From JAAZZIT01 sp964480525 (GTDB lineage: Bacteria; Bacillota; Clostridia; Oscillospirales; Ruminococcaceae): a stretch of 37,511 bases of DNA. Where the stretch lies: contig CAYZOV010000016.1 in assembly GCA_964480525.1 (NCBI GenBank), forward strand, positions 1 through 37,511, read 5' to 3'. Below the pieces are notes generated by a model, which was not told the origin of the DNA, made no database searches, and saw only the letters and a program-made list of their open reading frames with translations. Below are positions 23,576 through 31,488 of the stretch, in pieces; position 1 is the stretch's first letter, and every line of letters begins with the position of its first letter. A program made the translations under genes and the position numbers.

Positions 23576-24100
23576 TTAAAATTCATCTAATTTTCCGTTT
23601 ATATTATACACCATACTGTTGTCAACTTTCAAGTGGTTTTTTCGACTTTTTTTACTTTTCTCTAATCTTTTGCAATTTTGCACAAAAGCGTTAAATGTTT
23701 TAGTGTAAATTTTACTAAACAATCTTAAAATCGGCTTGACCGTCACCGACCACAACGGCAAAATTAGCCATTTTTTAATTAAATTAACAATACTTTTCAC
23801 AACAAAAACCGCCACGTTTCCCGCCGTAAAGTGAAACAGCAAAAAACCTATCAGATTTCCCGCCAAAACAAACCCTCTTATCGCACCACGGACAAGTTCC
23901 ATTGAAAAGATAAAAAAGCAAAAAGCGCAAAAAATCATAAACAAAAAATCTTCGGCAAACACAACCCATTTTTTGTGTGGAAAAACTGCCCTCACAACCC
24001 TAAACAAATCGTAAACCGCCCCGAAAAACACCCCCAAAAGACACGCACAAACAAAAATAAACAGTTCTTCCTGCGTTGAAAAATACACTTCCGTATTCAC
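23576..24100 (-). CDS. yabQ: Spore cortex biosynthesis protein YabQ
   Basis: The 174-residue membrane protein shows about four hydrophobic segments. The N-terminal segment (LFIFVCACLLGVFFGAVYDL) is followed by FRVVRAVFPHKKWVVFAEDF, typical of YabQ, and a long basic C-terminal tail (FVQNCKRLEKSKKSRKNHLK). In Bacillus YabQ is needed in the mother cell for cortex formation. It is flanked by yabP and divIC, which supports the call, and it implies a spore-forming lineage. Confidence 0.9.
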   Translation of the reverse strand: MNTEVYFSTQEELFIFVCACLLGVFFGAVYDLFRVVRAVFPHKKWVVFAEDFLFMIFCAFCFFIFSMELVRGAIRGFVLAGNLIGFLLFHFTAGNVAVFVVKSIVNLIKKWLILPLWSVTVKPILRLFSKIYTKTFNAFVQNCKRLEKSKKSRKNHLKVDNSMVYNINGKLDEF

Positions 24101-24123
24101 AATTCACGCCCCGATTCTTTAAT

Positions 24124-24402
24124 TTATTTAAACAATTTTGCCAAAACGCTCGGCTTTTTTCTGATATCTTTGTCGCCGTACACCAGCGCCGAAATATCCC
24201 CCTCAACCGACAAATCCCCCGTTTCGACGTTCATCACGTTAATATGAAGATTCTTCCCACGAATCACCAGTTCTCCCAGTTGGGTATACAGCAAAATCGC
24301 ACTCTCGTCGAAGCTATCCACGTCCGTAACCCCCGTCAAAACCAGATTTTTGCGGTTTTCAAGTATCAAATTGTGGTTTCCCTGACTGTTTTCACCGTTC
24401 AT
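24124..24402 (-). CDS. yabP: Sporulation protein YabP
   Basis: The 92-residue protein has LILENRKNLVLTGVTDVDSF, LLYTQLGELVIRGKNLHINV and VETGDLSVEGDISALVYGD, the beta-rich YabP/YqfC pattern. YabP acts with YabQ in the mother cell during spore envelope formation. It is first in a yabP-yabQ-divIC-yabR cluster. GAAAGGAGAATTTTT gives a good ribosome binding site. The promoter upstream is discussed separately. Confidence 0.9.
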   Translation of the reverse strand: MNGENSQGNHNLILENRKNLVLTGVTDVDSFDESAILLYTQLGELVIRGKNLHINVMNVETGDLSVEGDISALVYGDKDIRKKPSVLAKLFK

Positions 24403-24455
24403 AAAAATTCTCCTTTCACACCTTTTAAAAAATCGCTACACATTTAATTGTATTC

Positions 24456-24484
24456 ATTATACCTTATCTTCTATTCATTAACAA
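24456..24484 (-). promoter_or_regulatory. Promoter of yabP-yabQ-divIC-yabR
   Basis: On the minus strand TTGTTA (complement of 24479-24484) and TATAAT (complement of 24456-24461) are 17 bp apart, a SigA-like pair. A nearby GAATACAAT resembles a SigE -10 (CATACAAT), so an overlapping sporulation promoter is possible but unproven. Confidence 0.6.
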
Positions 24485-24498
24485 AAAATTTAATTTAG

Positions 24499-24554
24499 TA
24501 AAAACGTTTTCTTGACCCTTAACGTCTTGCAAAATAGTTTTATTATGTTATAAT
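24499..24554 (+). promoter_or_regulatory. Promoter and cre-like site of the alpha-galactosidase gene
   Basis: TTGCAA (24527-24532) and TATAAT (24549-24554) are 16 bp apart. Upstream TAAAAACGTTTTCT (24499-24512) matches 12 of 14 cre positions. It lies upstream of the -35, like the sites at the GH130 and binding-protein genes. Confidence 0.55.
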
Positions 24555-24587
24555 TAAGGTGAACATTTTTTTGAAAGGAAATTAACT

Positions 24588-26795
24588 ATGGCTATTTTTT
24601 ATAATGAAAAGGAAAAATCTTTCAGACTTGACGCTAAGGACACGTCGTATATGCTCAAAGTCATTGACGAGGGGTATCTCGCTCACGTTTACTATGGCGA
24701 AAAGCTCCCTGACGAGGATTTGGGTTATCTTTTGCGACTTGACGAAATCCCAACTCCGTCGGTTAAAAACCGTGAACGTGCAACCTTTATGGATTCAATT
24801 CCATTTGAATACCCTTGCTTCGGTTTGGGCGACTATCGTGAAAGCTGTCTTAAAATCACCGACGTAAACGGTATGACCACCTGTGATTTAAGATACGACA
24901 GCCACAAAATTTACAACGGAAAACCTGCTTTAAAAGGACTTCCGGCAACCTTTACAAACAGCGACGACGAAGCGCAAACTTTGGAAATCAACATGGTTGA
25001 CAAGGCAAACGGTTTATGTGCAACTCTCATTTACACAGCGTTTGAAAACCTTGACGTAATCACCCGAAGCGTAACCTTAAAAAACAACGGAGAAAATCCA
25101 ATCAATATTTCCCGTGTTCTTTCTACCTGCGTTGACTTTGACAGCGACAAGTACGATATGATTACCTTAAACGGTTCGTGGGCTAGGGAACGTCACATTG
25201 AACGTGCGCCGCTTCACCACGGAAAACAGCTTATCGATTCGCAAAAGGGCGAAAGCTCCCACCAGAACAACCCGTTTGTTGCTCTTTGCGCTAACAACGC
25301 TGACGAAGATATGGGCGAAGTTTTCGGATTTAACTTTGTTTATTCGGGTAACTTCTTTGCACAGGCAGAGGTTACACAGCACAAAAAAACAAGATTTGTT
25401 ATGGGTATAAATCCTCTGGACTTCGGCTGGCTTTTGGAAATCGGCGAAGAATTTGTCGCTCCTGAGGTAGTTATGGTTCACTCGAACGAGGGTTTGGGCA
25501 AAATGTCACGCACATTCCACGACCTTTACAGACAAAACCTTATCCGTGGCGAATACAAGGACAAGCGCCGTCCGATTTTGATTAACAACTGGGAAGCTAC
25601 ATACTTTAATTTCGACACCGACAAACTTATCTCAATCGCACAGCAAGCGTCAAAACTGGGTATTGAAATGCTGGTTATGGACGACGGCTGGTTCGGTCAC
25701 AGAGAAAGCGACAACTCCTCATTGGGCGACTGGTTTGTAAACGAAAATAAAATCAAGGGCGGACTTAAATATCTTGTTGACGAGGTAAACAAGCTGGGTA
25801 TGAAATTCGGTATTTGGTTTGAACCTGAAATGATTTCGCCTGATTCCGAACTTTACAAGGCACACCCTGATTGGGCAATTCAGGTAACAGGCAGAGATTT
25901 AACACAATCAAGAGAACAGTACGTTTTGGACTATTCAAGAAAAGAAGTCCGTGACTACGTTTACTCTATGATGAGAAAAATCCTTGACAGCGCAAACATC
26001 GAATACATCAAGTGGGATATGAACCGTCAAATTACCGAACCTGGCTCAACCACACTTCCTGCAAATAGACAGCGTGAAATTTGGCACAGATATGTTTTGG
26101 GAGTTTACGACCTTATGGACAGGCTCACCACGGATTATCCGCATATTCTTTTGGAAAACTGTTCGGGCGGCGGCGCAAGATTTGACGCAGGTATGCTCTA
26201 TTACAGCCCGCAAATTTGGACGTCTGACGACACCGACGCTATCGAAAGACTTAAAATCCAGCACGGAACTTCCATGTGCTATCCTTGTTCCGCAATGGGC
26301 GCACACGTTTCGGATTGTCCAAACCACACCGTCGGCAGAACTACGCCGTTCAAGACAAGAGGTCACGTTGCTATGGTGGGAACTTTCGGTTACGAACTTG
26401 ACGTAACAAGAATTCCCGAAGAGGACAGAAACGCTATTCCACAGCAGATTGAAGAATTTAATAAATACAACAAGCTCGTTCGCACAGGCGACCATTACAG
26501 AATCGGAAACACCTTTGAAAACATCGAGTGGGACGCTTGGATGTTCGTGGCAAAGGACAAGAGCGAAGCATTGTTTGAATATGTTCAAATTCTCGCAAGA
26601 CCTAACTTCCATTCAAGACGTATTAAACTCAAAGGTCTTGACCCTGACGCTTATTATTACGAAGAAAACAACCCTGACGAAAAAATTTCGGGTAAAGCTC
26701 TTATGAACGCAGGTTATAACCTCTCAAAGGCTTGGGCTATGGACGGAATTTACGGAGATTTCAGCTCTAAAATTTTCCACTTTGTAAAAGCTTAA
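24588..26795 (+). CDS. Alpha-galactosidase, GH36
   Basis: The 735-residue enzyme releases terminal alpha-galactose from raffinose-type sugars, galactomannans or host glycans. It has the GH36 layout: N-terminal beta-supersandwich (about 1-330), (beta/alpha)8 barrel (about 330-640) and a short C-terminal domain. The catalytic nucleophile is Asp477 in KWDMNR and the acid/base is Asp547 in WTSDDTD, 70 residues apart as in Geobacillus AgaB. GIWFEPEMISPDS, LVMDDGWFG and the galactose-site CSGGGARFD are also present. There is no signal peptide, so it is cytoplasmic. The closest type is the group I (RafA/MelA) enzymes of about 720-740 residues. The ribosome binding site is GAAAGGAAA. A terminator follows. 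Confidence 0.96.
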   Translation: MAIFYNEKEKSFRLDAKDTSYMLKVIDEGYLAHVYYGEKLPDEDLGYLLRLDEIPTPSVKNRERATFMDSIPFEYPCFGLGDYRESCLKITDVNGMTTCDLRYDSHKIYNGKPALKGLPATFTNSDDEAQTLEINMVDKANGLCATLIYTAFENLDVITRSVTLKNNGENPINISRVLSTCVDFDSDKYDMITLNGSWARERHIERAPLHHGKQLIDSQKGESSHQNNPFVALCANNADEDMGEVFGFNFVYSGNFFAQAEVTQHKKTRFVMGINPLDFGWLLEIGEEFVAPEVVMVHSNEGLGKMSRTFHDLYRQNLIRGEYKDKRRPILINNWEATYFNFDTDKLISIAQQASKLGIEMLVMDDGWFGHRESDNSSLGDWFVNENKIKGGLKYLVDEVNKLGMKFGIWFEPEMISPDSELYKAHPDWAIQVTGRDLTQSREQYVLDYSRKEVRDYVYSMMRKILDSANIEYIKWDMNRQITEPGSTTLPANRQREIWHRYVLGVYDLMDRLTTDYPHILLENCSGGGARFDAGMLYYSPQIWTSDDTDAIERLKIQHGTSMCYPCSAMGAHVSDCPNHTVGRTTPFKTRGHVAMVGTFGYELDVTRIPEEDRNAIPQQIEEFNKYNKLVRTGDHYRIGNTFENIEWDAWMFVAKDKSEALFEYVQILARPNFHSRRIKLKGLDPDAYYYEENNPDEKISGKALMNAGYNLSKAWAMDGIYGDFSSKIFHFVKA

Positions 26796-26810
26796 TAATA
26801 ATTTTTATTA

Positions 26811-26857
26811 AAAAATCCAATCGTCAAAAACAAACGGCGGTTGGATTTTTCTTTTGT
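26811..26857 (+). terminator. Terminator of the alpha-galactosidase gene
   Basis: AAAAATCCAATCG (26811-26823) pairs with CGGTTGGATTTTT (26838-26850) over 13 bp (one G-U) with a 14-nt loop, and a T-rich tail (CTTTT) follows. The alpha-galactosidase gene is therefore not cotranscribed with the next gene. Confidence 0.85.
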
Positions 26858-26900
26858 AAACTTTTTGTTAATTTGCAAATTAGCGGTTAAAAAGCCACTC

Positions 26901-26927
26901 TGTAATCGTTATCTGAAAACGTTTAAC
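26901..26927. promoter_or_regulatory. Paired cre/LacI-like operators upstream of the sugar-binding protein
   Basis: TGTAATCGTTATCT (26901-26914) matches 13 of 14 positions of the cre consensus. TGAAAACGTTTAAC (26914-26927) matches 12 of 14. They abut, sharing one base, with CG centres 13 bp apart. Both lie about 60-85 bp upstream of the -35, again suggesting activation rather than blocking. The second site is the same 14-mer core found before GH130 (965-978). Confidence 0.55.
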
Positions 26928-26984
26928 CCTGTTTAGTAGACAAAATTCACAAAAAAGTCGGGGGTTTATATTGCATAATGACGA

Positions 26985-27013
26985 TTGACTTAATTTTGGG
27001 TTTAATATATAAT
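26985..27013 (+). promoter_or_regulatory. SigA promoter of the sugar-binding protein gene
   Basis: TTGACT (26985-26990) and TATAAT (27008-27013) are exactly 17 bp apart, an almost perfect SigA promoter. The untranslated leader is about 70 nt. Confidence 0.85.
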
Positions 27014-27089
27014 GTAGATGTAATATAATGAAAACAAAATGTGTACGGACGTTTTACGGCTGTACTAAACTTTTTGAGGAGGAAAACCT

Positions 27090-28550
27090 ATGAATTTAGC
27101 AAAAAGAATCCTTGCGGGTACTTTGGCTTTGACATCTGTGTTCAGCCTTGTTGGTTGTGGCAAAGATGAAAAGGGCAACGACAACACCGCAACGACTACA
27201 ACAACCATTAAAGCTACGCTTAATCAGAACGAAGAAGAAATTATCAAGAGCAAAGTTGACACTCTTGAAGGTTTGCCTGAAGTTGAACTTGAAAACAAAG
27301 AAGTTAAGTGGCTTGCTCACTATGCAATGAACCCTAACAACGACCAGGCTGCTTCTGCTGACCTTAAACTTTTTGAACTTAAATACGGCGGAAAAGTTAT
27401 CGACCGTGTTACAACATGGGAAGCAAGATACACAGACCTTGCTTCACAGGTACTTTCAGGCGACGCTCCTGACTGTTTCCCTGCTGACGACATGGACGCA
27501 TTCCCTAAGGGTGCAATTCGTGATATGTTCCAGCCAATCGACGATTATATCGACCTTGACGACGCACTCTGGAGCGACGTTGCAAATGCAGCTGACAGCT
27601 TTGCAATCAAGGACGACCACTATGTGGCAGTTATCGAAGTACAGCCGTCAATTGTTTGTATCTACAACAAAAAGACAATGGAAGCAAACGGTTTTGACGA
27701 CCCTGCTGAACTCTTTGCAAAGGGCGAATGGACGCTTGATACATTTGTTGAAATGTGTAAAGACTTCGTAAACGCTGACGAAGAAAAATATGCTCTTGAC
27801 GGTTTCTGGTACTATGACGCTATCCAGCAGACAACAGGTGTTCCTATGATTGAACTTTCTGATGACGGAACGCTCGTAAGCAACCTTTCTGACCCTAAGA
27901 TTGAAGCAGTTGAAAATATCATGTACGACCTTTCTAAGTCAGAAGTTGTATGGCCAAGAAAAGACCACAACTGGGAAACACGTTGCGGTAACGACGGTAA
28001 GGGCGTCGGCGAAGGCAAAACTTTGTTTGTTCCAATGGGACTTTGGGGAATCACCAGCAAGCCTGCTTCAACAGCTAACTGGGGCGATGTAGAAAAGGGC
28101 GAAGTTATGTTTGTTCCAATGCCACTTAACACAGACGGCGGAAATGAAACACACTATATTTCATCAAGAGTAAACGGTTATCTCCTTTGCTCAGGTGCTA
28201 AGAACCCTGAAGGTTTTGCAGCTCTTATGGCTTGTAAGAAGGCTTGCAACCTTGACGAAGACATCAGACAGCTTGGCGAAGACCAGCTCAGAAACGAATA
28301 CAAGTGGACTGAAGAAATGATTGAAATGAAGAACACCATTTACGAGATGGCTTTGGAAAACCCTGTATTTGAATTCCATCAGGGCGTAACCGCTGAACTC
28401 GCTACATTGTTCGCAAACACAATCTGCTCGGCTACAATGAACGAAGGCGATAACGGCACAACTTCATGGACTGAGGTTGTTTCCGCAAACAAGGGTACTG
28501 TTGACTGGCTCATTAACGAAGTTAACGAAACACTTGCAGCTGAAGAATAA
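27090..28550 (+). CDS. Extracellular solute-binding lipoprotein, probable sugar ABC type
   Basis: The 486-residue protein has a lipoprotein signal with lipobox LVGC (Cys23), followed by an acidic Thr-rich linker (NDNTATTTTTIKATLN). The mature part resembles family 1 extracellular solute-binding proteins: VKWLAHYAMNPNNDQAASAD, LFELKYGGKVIDRVTTWEAR, SQVLSGDAPDCF, VQPSIVCIYNKKTMEANG and GLWGITSKPAS. It should bind a carbohydrate outside the cell and hand it to an ABC permease. No permease or ATPase genes follow; it is transcribed alone, with a strong promoter, GAGGAGG ribosome binding site and terminator. It probably works with permeases encoded elsewhere. The substrate cannot be told; the alpha-galactosidase next door suggests an alpha-galactoside. 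Confidence 0.9.
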   Translation: MNLAKRILAGTLALTSVFSLVGCGKDEKGNDNTATTTTTIKATLNQNEEEIIKSKVDTLEGLPEVELENKEVKWLAHYAMNPNNDQAASADLKLFELKYGGKVIDRVTTWEARYTDLASQVLSGDAPDCFPADDMDAFPKGAIRDMFQPIDDYIDLDDALWSDVANAADSFAIKDDHYVAVIEVQPSIVCIYNKKTMEANGFDDPAELFAKGEWTLDTFVEMCKDFVNADEEKYALDGFWYYDAIQQTTGVPMIELSDDGTLVSNLSDPKIEAVENIMYDLSKSEVVWPRKDHNWETRCGNDGKGVGEGKTLFVPMGLWGITSKPASTANWGDVEKGEVMFVPMPLNTDGGNETHYISSRVNGYLLCSGAKNPEGFAALMACKKACNLDEDIRQLGEDQLRNEYKWTEEMIEMKNTIYEMALENPVFEFHQGVTAELATLFANTICSATMNEGDNGTTSWTEVVSANKGTVDWLINEVNETLAAEE

Positions 28551-28572
28551 TTATACTTAACAAAACTAAGGC

Positions 28573-28601
28573 GGACTGAGATTTCTCAGTCCCCTTTTTT
28601 T
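28573..28601 (+). terminator. Terminator of the sugar-binding protein gene
   Basis: GGACTGAG (28573-28580) pairs with CTCAGTCC (28585-28592) around ATTT, followed by CCTTTTTTT. A strong intrinsic terminator on the plus strand. Confidence 0.92.
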
Positions 28602-28604
28602 GCA

Positions 28605-28638
28605 CAAAAAACCCACGCTGAAAAACGTGGGTTTTTTC
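28605..28638 (-). terminator. Terminator at the end of the chemotaxis operon (probably bidirectional)
   Basis: AAAAAACCCACG pairs with CGTGGGTTTTTT around an eight-base loop. On the minus strand a T-run follows (complement of 28605-28610). It is symmetric enough to act on both strands, backing up the previous terminator. Confidence 0.88.
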
Positions 28639-28643
28639 ATATT

Positions 28644-29138
28644 CTAAAGTATCTGCGACTTTTCGTCCTCGCTCATCATAAGCACAGGACTGACCACAAA
28701 ACACGGGTCGCCTGTCTGCCTTAAATACATACACGTTATGTATCTGGTGAACGCTTCGCCGTTTATCTTCGGGGATTCCGAAACCTTTTGTACGTCCACA
28801 TCTTTAAGCTTCAAAACGTCGTCGGCAACAATTCCAATGCTTTTTTCACAGTCAGTTTTGCAAATAATCACGCACCGCCTTTCGGGAACTTCGGCGGTTT
28901 TTGTGCCGAATCGGTACGCCGTGTCAATAACAGCCACCGACTGACCTTTCACGTTCGCAAGCCCCATTATGTATTTTGGAAATTCAGGCACGGGCGTAAC
29001 TTCGCCAAGCTGTACTATTTCCAGAACTTCCGACGTTTCGACCGCAAAAATTTTTCCCGATATTACAAATTCAAGAAAAGTCCGCACCTCAAAGTTTTTT
29101 TCTTCTTCAAAATCAAAATAATCCTGATATTCTTCCAT
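28644..29138 (-). CDS. CheW-domain protein (second CheW of the operon)
   Basis: The 164-residue protein has an acidic N-terminal extension (MEEYQDYFDFEEEKNFEV), then a CheW domain with VISGKIFAVETSEVLEIVQL, VTPVPEFPKYIMGLANVKGQ, SVAVIDTAYRFG, and IGIVADDVLKL. CheW couples receptors to the CheA kinase. It is last in the operon, 17 bp after cheB. Because a second CheW lies beside cheA, this one may serve another receptor set or act like CheV without the receiver domain (none is present). The N-terminal extension is unusual. Confidence 0.9.
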   Translation of the reverse strand: MEEYQDYFDFEEEKNFEVRTFLEFVISGKIFAVETSEVLEIVQLGEVTPVPEFPKYIMGLANVKGQSVAVIDTAYRFGTKTAEVPERRCVIICKTDCEKSIGIVADDVLKLKDVDVQKVSESPKINGEAFTRYITCMYLRQTGDPCFVVSPVLMMSEDEKSQIL

Positions 29139-29155
29139 AAAATTCTCACTTTTTC

Positions 29156-30190
29156 TTAATTTTCGTTAAGTTTATGAAAAATCACGTCTGCAATTTCTTC
29201 CAAACCTGCCTGAACCTGAACCGCACCATACGCCAACGCCACTTTCGGCATACCGTACACCAGACTGGTTTCTTCGTCCTGCCCCACCGTGAATCCCCCG
29301 GCGTCCTTGATAAGTCCCAAACCTCTTGCTCCGTCCGAACCCATTCCCGTTAAAATCACACCGCAAGCGTTTTCTTTGGCGCAAATTGACACCGATTCAA
29401 ACATTACGTCCACCGACGGGCAATGTCCCGACACTTTTTTTCCGCTGGAACAGGTGATAAAATACCCGCTTTTGTCCCTGAAAACTTTCATGTGCTTGTT
29501 GCCCGTGGCAATAACCACCATGCCTTTTTTAACGTACATTCCCGATTTTGCTTCCACAACTTGGGAATGAGGACAAGCGCTCGCAAGTCTTTGGGCATAA
29601 AGTTTGGTGAAACCCTCCGGCATATGAATAACTATCACGCACGGCGGAGTATTTTCGTCAAATTGCGAAACTATCACAGGCAACGCTTCGGTTGCACCCG
29701 TCGAACCCCCAATGGCGATAATTTTCCCTTCGGCATTGTGGATTCTTTTGTCGTGGCTTCGCTCTTTAACCTGATAAACGCACTTCCCCGCACGGATAAC
29801 CTTTGCGGTCACAGCGGTTTTAACCCTGCAAATCAGGTCGTCGCCGAACTTTTGCAAACTGTCCGCAGAGGTTATCACAGGCTTTTTAATATAATCAACC
29901 GCCCCCGCTTCCAAAGCGTCAAAGGTGCTTATCGGCAACGACGACACCACCACCACGGGAATCGGAAACTGGGGTATAAGTTTTTTCAAAAACTGTATTC
30001 CGTTCATTCGGGGCATTTCTATATCCAAAGTCATTACGTCGGGTTTAAATTTAACAATGGCGTCCCTTGCTTCGTATGCGTCGCCTGCCGTGGCAACCAC
30101 TTCAATATTTTCGTCGCCCTCCAGAAGTTTCTGAAAAGTCTGTCTTATAAGCGGCGAATCGTCCACCACCAACACTCTGATTTTATCCAA
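29156..30190 (-). CDS. cheB: Chemotaxis response regulator protein-glutamate methylesterase
   Basis: The 344-residue protein has an N-terminal receiver domain (DDSPLIRQTFQK, phospho-acceptor Asp56 in MTLDIEMPRMNG) and a C-terminal methylesterase domain. The catalytic triad is visible: Ser163 in GGSTGATEAL, His189 in VIVIHMPEGFT and Asp286 in GMGSDGARGL. It removes methyl groups from (and deamidates) chemoreceptor glutamates, giving adaptation with CheR. The gene lies 20 bp after cheR and 17 bp before a cheW. Confidence 0.97.
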   Translation of the reverse strand: MDKIRVLVVDDSPLIRQTFQKLLEGDENIEVVATAGDAYEARDAIVKFKPDVMTLDIEMPRMNGIQFLKKLIPQFPIPVVVVSSLPISTFDALEAGAVDYIKKPVITSADSLQKFGDDLICRVKTAVTAKVIRAGKCVYQVKERSHDKRIHNAEGKIIAIGGSTGATEALPVIVSQFDENTPPCVIVIHMPEGFTKLYAQRLASACPHSQVVEAKSGMYVKKGMVVIATGNKHMKVFRDKSGYFITCSSGKKVSGHCPSVDVMFESVSICAKENACGVILTGMGSDGARGLGLIKDAGGFTVGQDEETSLVYGMPKVALAYGAVQVQAGLEEIADVIFHKLNEN

Positions 30191-30210
30191 AAAATTTCCC
30201 TTCTTTCAAA

Positions 30211-31026
30211 CTACTCACACTCTAATTTTTTCTGATAAACCGCCGGTTTCAGCTTGACGTACTTTGTATTTTCAGGCATAACCTCCGCATGACCGATATA
30301 CAAAAAACCGTCGTTTTCCGTAGCGTCGTAAAATCTTTTGCAAAGACCGTCACGGGTTTTTTCGTCAAAATAAATCATCACGTTTCGGCAAAGAATCAGA
30401 TTGAAATTGTTTTTAAAATTTATTTCGTCCATAAGGTTGTGATACCTGAAAACAACGTCATTGCGTATTTTATCGCAAACCTGATACAAATTAGGCGAAA
30501 CTTTGACAAAGTATTTATCAATCCATTTGTCCGACAATCCAGACAAAGCTTCTTCCTTGTACACGGCGTCCTTTGCGGTCATCAAAGCGTTCAGCGAAAT
30601 ATCGCTGGCTAAAATACGACAATCCCAGCTTCGTTTTCTGAACCCGAAATAATCGTCAATAAACATTGCCAAATTGTACGGTTCGTTTCCGAAACTGCAC
30701 CCCGCACTCCAGATACGCATATTTCTTTCTTTGTTGGTCTTTTCCATAAACGGTAAAAATTCCTCTGTGAGGTGCGTAAAATGTTCGGTTTCACGCATAA
30801 AATATGTGTGGTTTGTGGTCAAAAGATTGATAACATTCGCCACCTCAAAACCGCTTTTGTCGTCAAAAACCATGCTCAAAAAATCCGTAAAATTTGAAAA
30901 TCCACGCTCTAAAGCATAGTTTGACAGGCGGTTTTCAATAAGCATTTTTTTGTTTTCCAGATTTATGCCGTACTTTTTTCTGACAAACGTCATAAGTTTA
31001 ACATAATCATTTTCGTTTAAAATCAT
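30211..31026 (-). CDS. cheR: Chemotaxis protein methyltransferase
   Basis: The 271-residue protein has the CheR N-terminal helical domain and a Rossmann methyltransferase domain. The landmarks are TTNHTYFMRETEHF, the SAM-binding WSAGCSFGNEPYNLAM, ILASDISLNALMTAKDAVY and the end NLILCRNVMIYFD with GFLYIGHAEVM. The usual GEEPYS is GNEPYN here, a mild change in the SAM motif. CheR methylates chemoreceptor glutamates from S-adenosylmethionine. The gene lies 18 bp after cheW and 20 bp before cheB. Confidence 0.96.
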   Translation of the reverse strand: MILNENDYVKLMTFVRKKYGINLENKKMLIENRLSNYALERGFSNFTDFLSMVFDDKSGFEVANVINLLTTNHTYFMRETEHFTHLTEEFLPFMEKTNKERNMRIWSAGCSFGNEPYNLAMFIDDYFGFRKRSWDCRILASDISLNALMTAKDAVYKEEALSGLSDKWIDKYFVKVSPNLYQVCDKIRNDVVFRYHNLMDEINFKNNFNLILCRNVMIYFDEKTRDGLCKRFYDATENDGFLYIGHAEVMPENTKYVKLKPAVYQKKLECE

Positions 31027-31044
31027 ACGATTTACCCCTTAATT

Positions 31045-31473
31045 TCACCCTACAACCTTGTCAAAATCAATCAAATGTCTTATTTCGCCGTTTTTTGTAA
31101 TAACATGGCTGACAAAACTGTTTTTTCGCAACGACTTTGAAATTTCGTCGGCACGAACTTTTTCCGTGTCAATAACTCTGTCGGCGATTATTCCCACCGA
31201 AAATTCCTGAACATTCAAAACAATCACACAGGTTTTTCGGTCATAATTTATCTTTTCAAGCCCGAATCTTTCACGCATATCCACCACAGGCACAACCCGT
31301 CCACGCTGGTTTATCACGCCTTTTATATAATCGGGCATAAGCGGAACAGCCGTAATTTCGGGCAATTCTATAATATCCGTCACCATTTGTATATCCACGG
31401 CATACACCACTTCGTTGATTTTAAACGTCAGCACGGTTCCGCCGTTTTCCGCCAAATTTTCCAGCAAACTCAT
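31045..31473 (-). CDS. cheW: Chemotaxis coupling protein CheW
   Basis: The 142-residue protein is a single CheW domain: TFKINEVVYAVDIQMVTDII, LPEITAVPLMPDYIKGVINQ, RGRVVPVVDMRERFGLE and VGIIADRVIDTEKV. It links chemoreceptors to CheA at the membrane. The gene lies 15 bp after cheA. The NQRGRVVPVVDMR segment is the classic CheW signature, so this one is the standard coupling protein of the operon. Confidence 0.95.
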   Translation of the reverse strand: MSLLENLAENGGTVLTFKINEVVYAVDIQMVTDIIELPEITAVPLMPDYIKGVINQRGRVVPVVDMRERFGLEKINYDRKTCVIVLNVQEFSVGIIADRVIDTEKVRADEISKSLRKNSFVSHVITKNGEIRHLIDFDKVVG

Positions 31474-31488
31474 AAAAATTTCACCACT

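Noticed and set aside
29423..30235. 270-codon plus-strand frame
   Set aside because: Antisense to cheB; His/Arg/Phe-rich with no family pattern.
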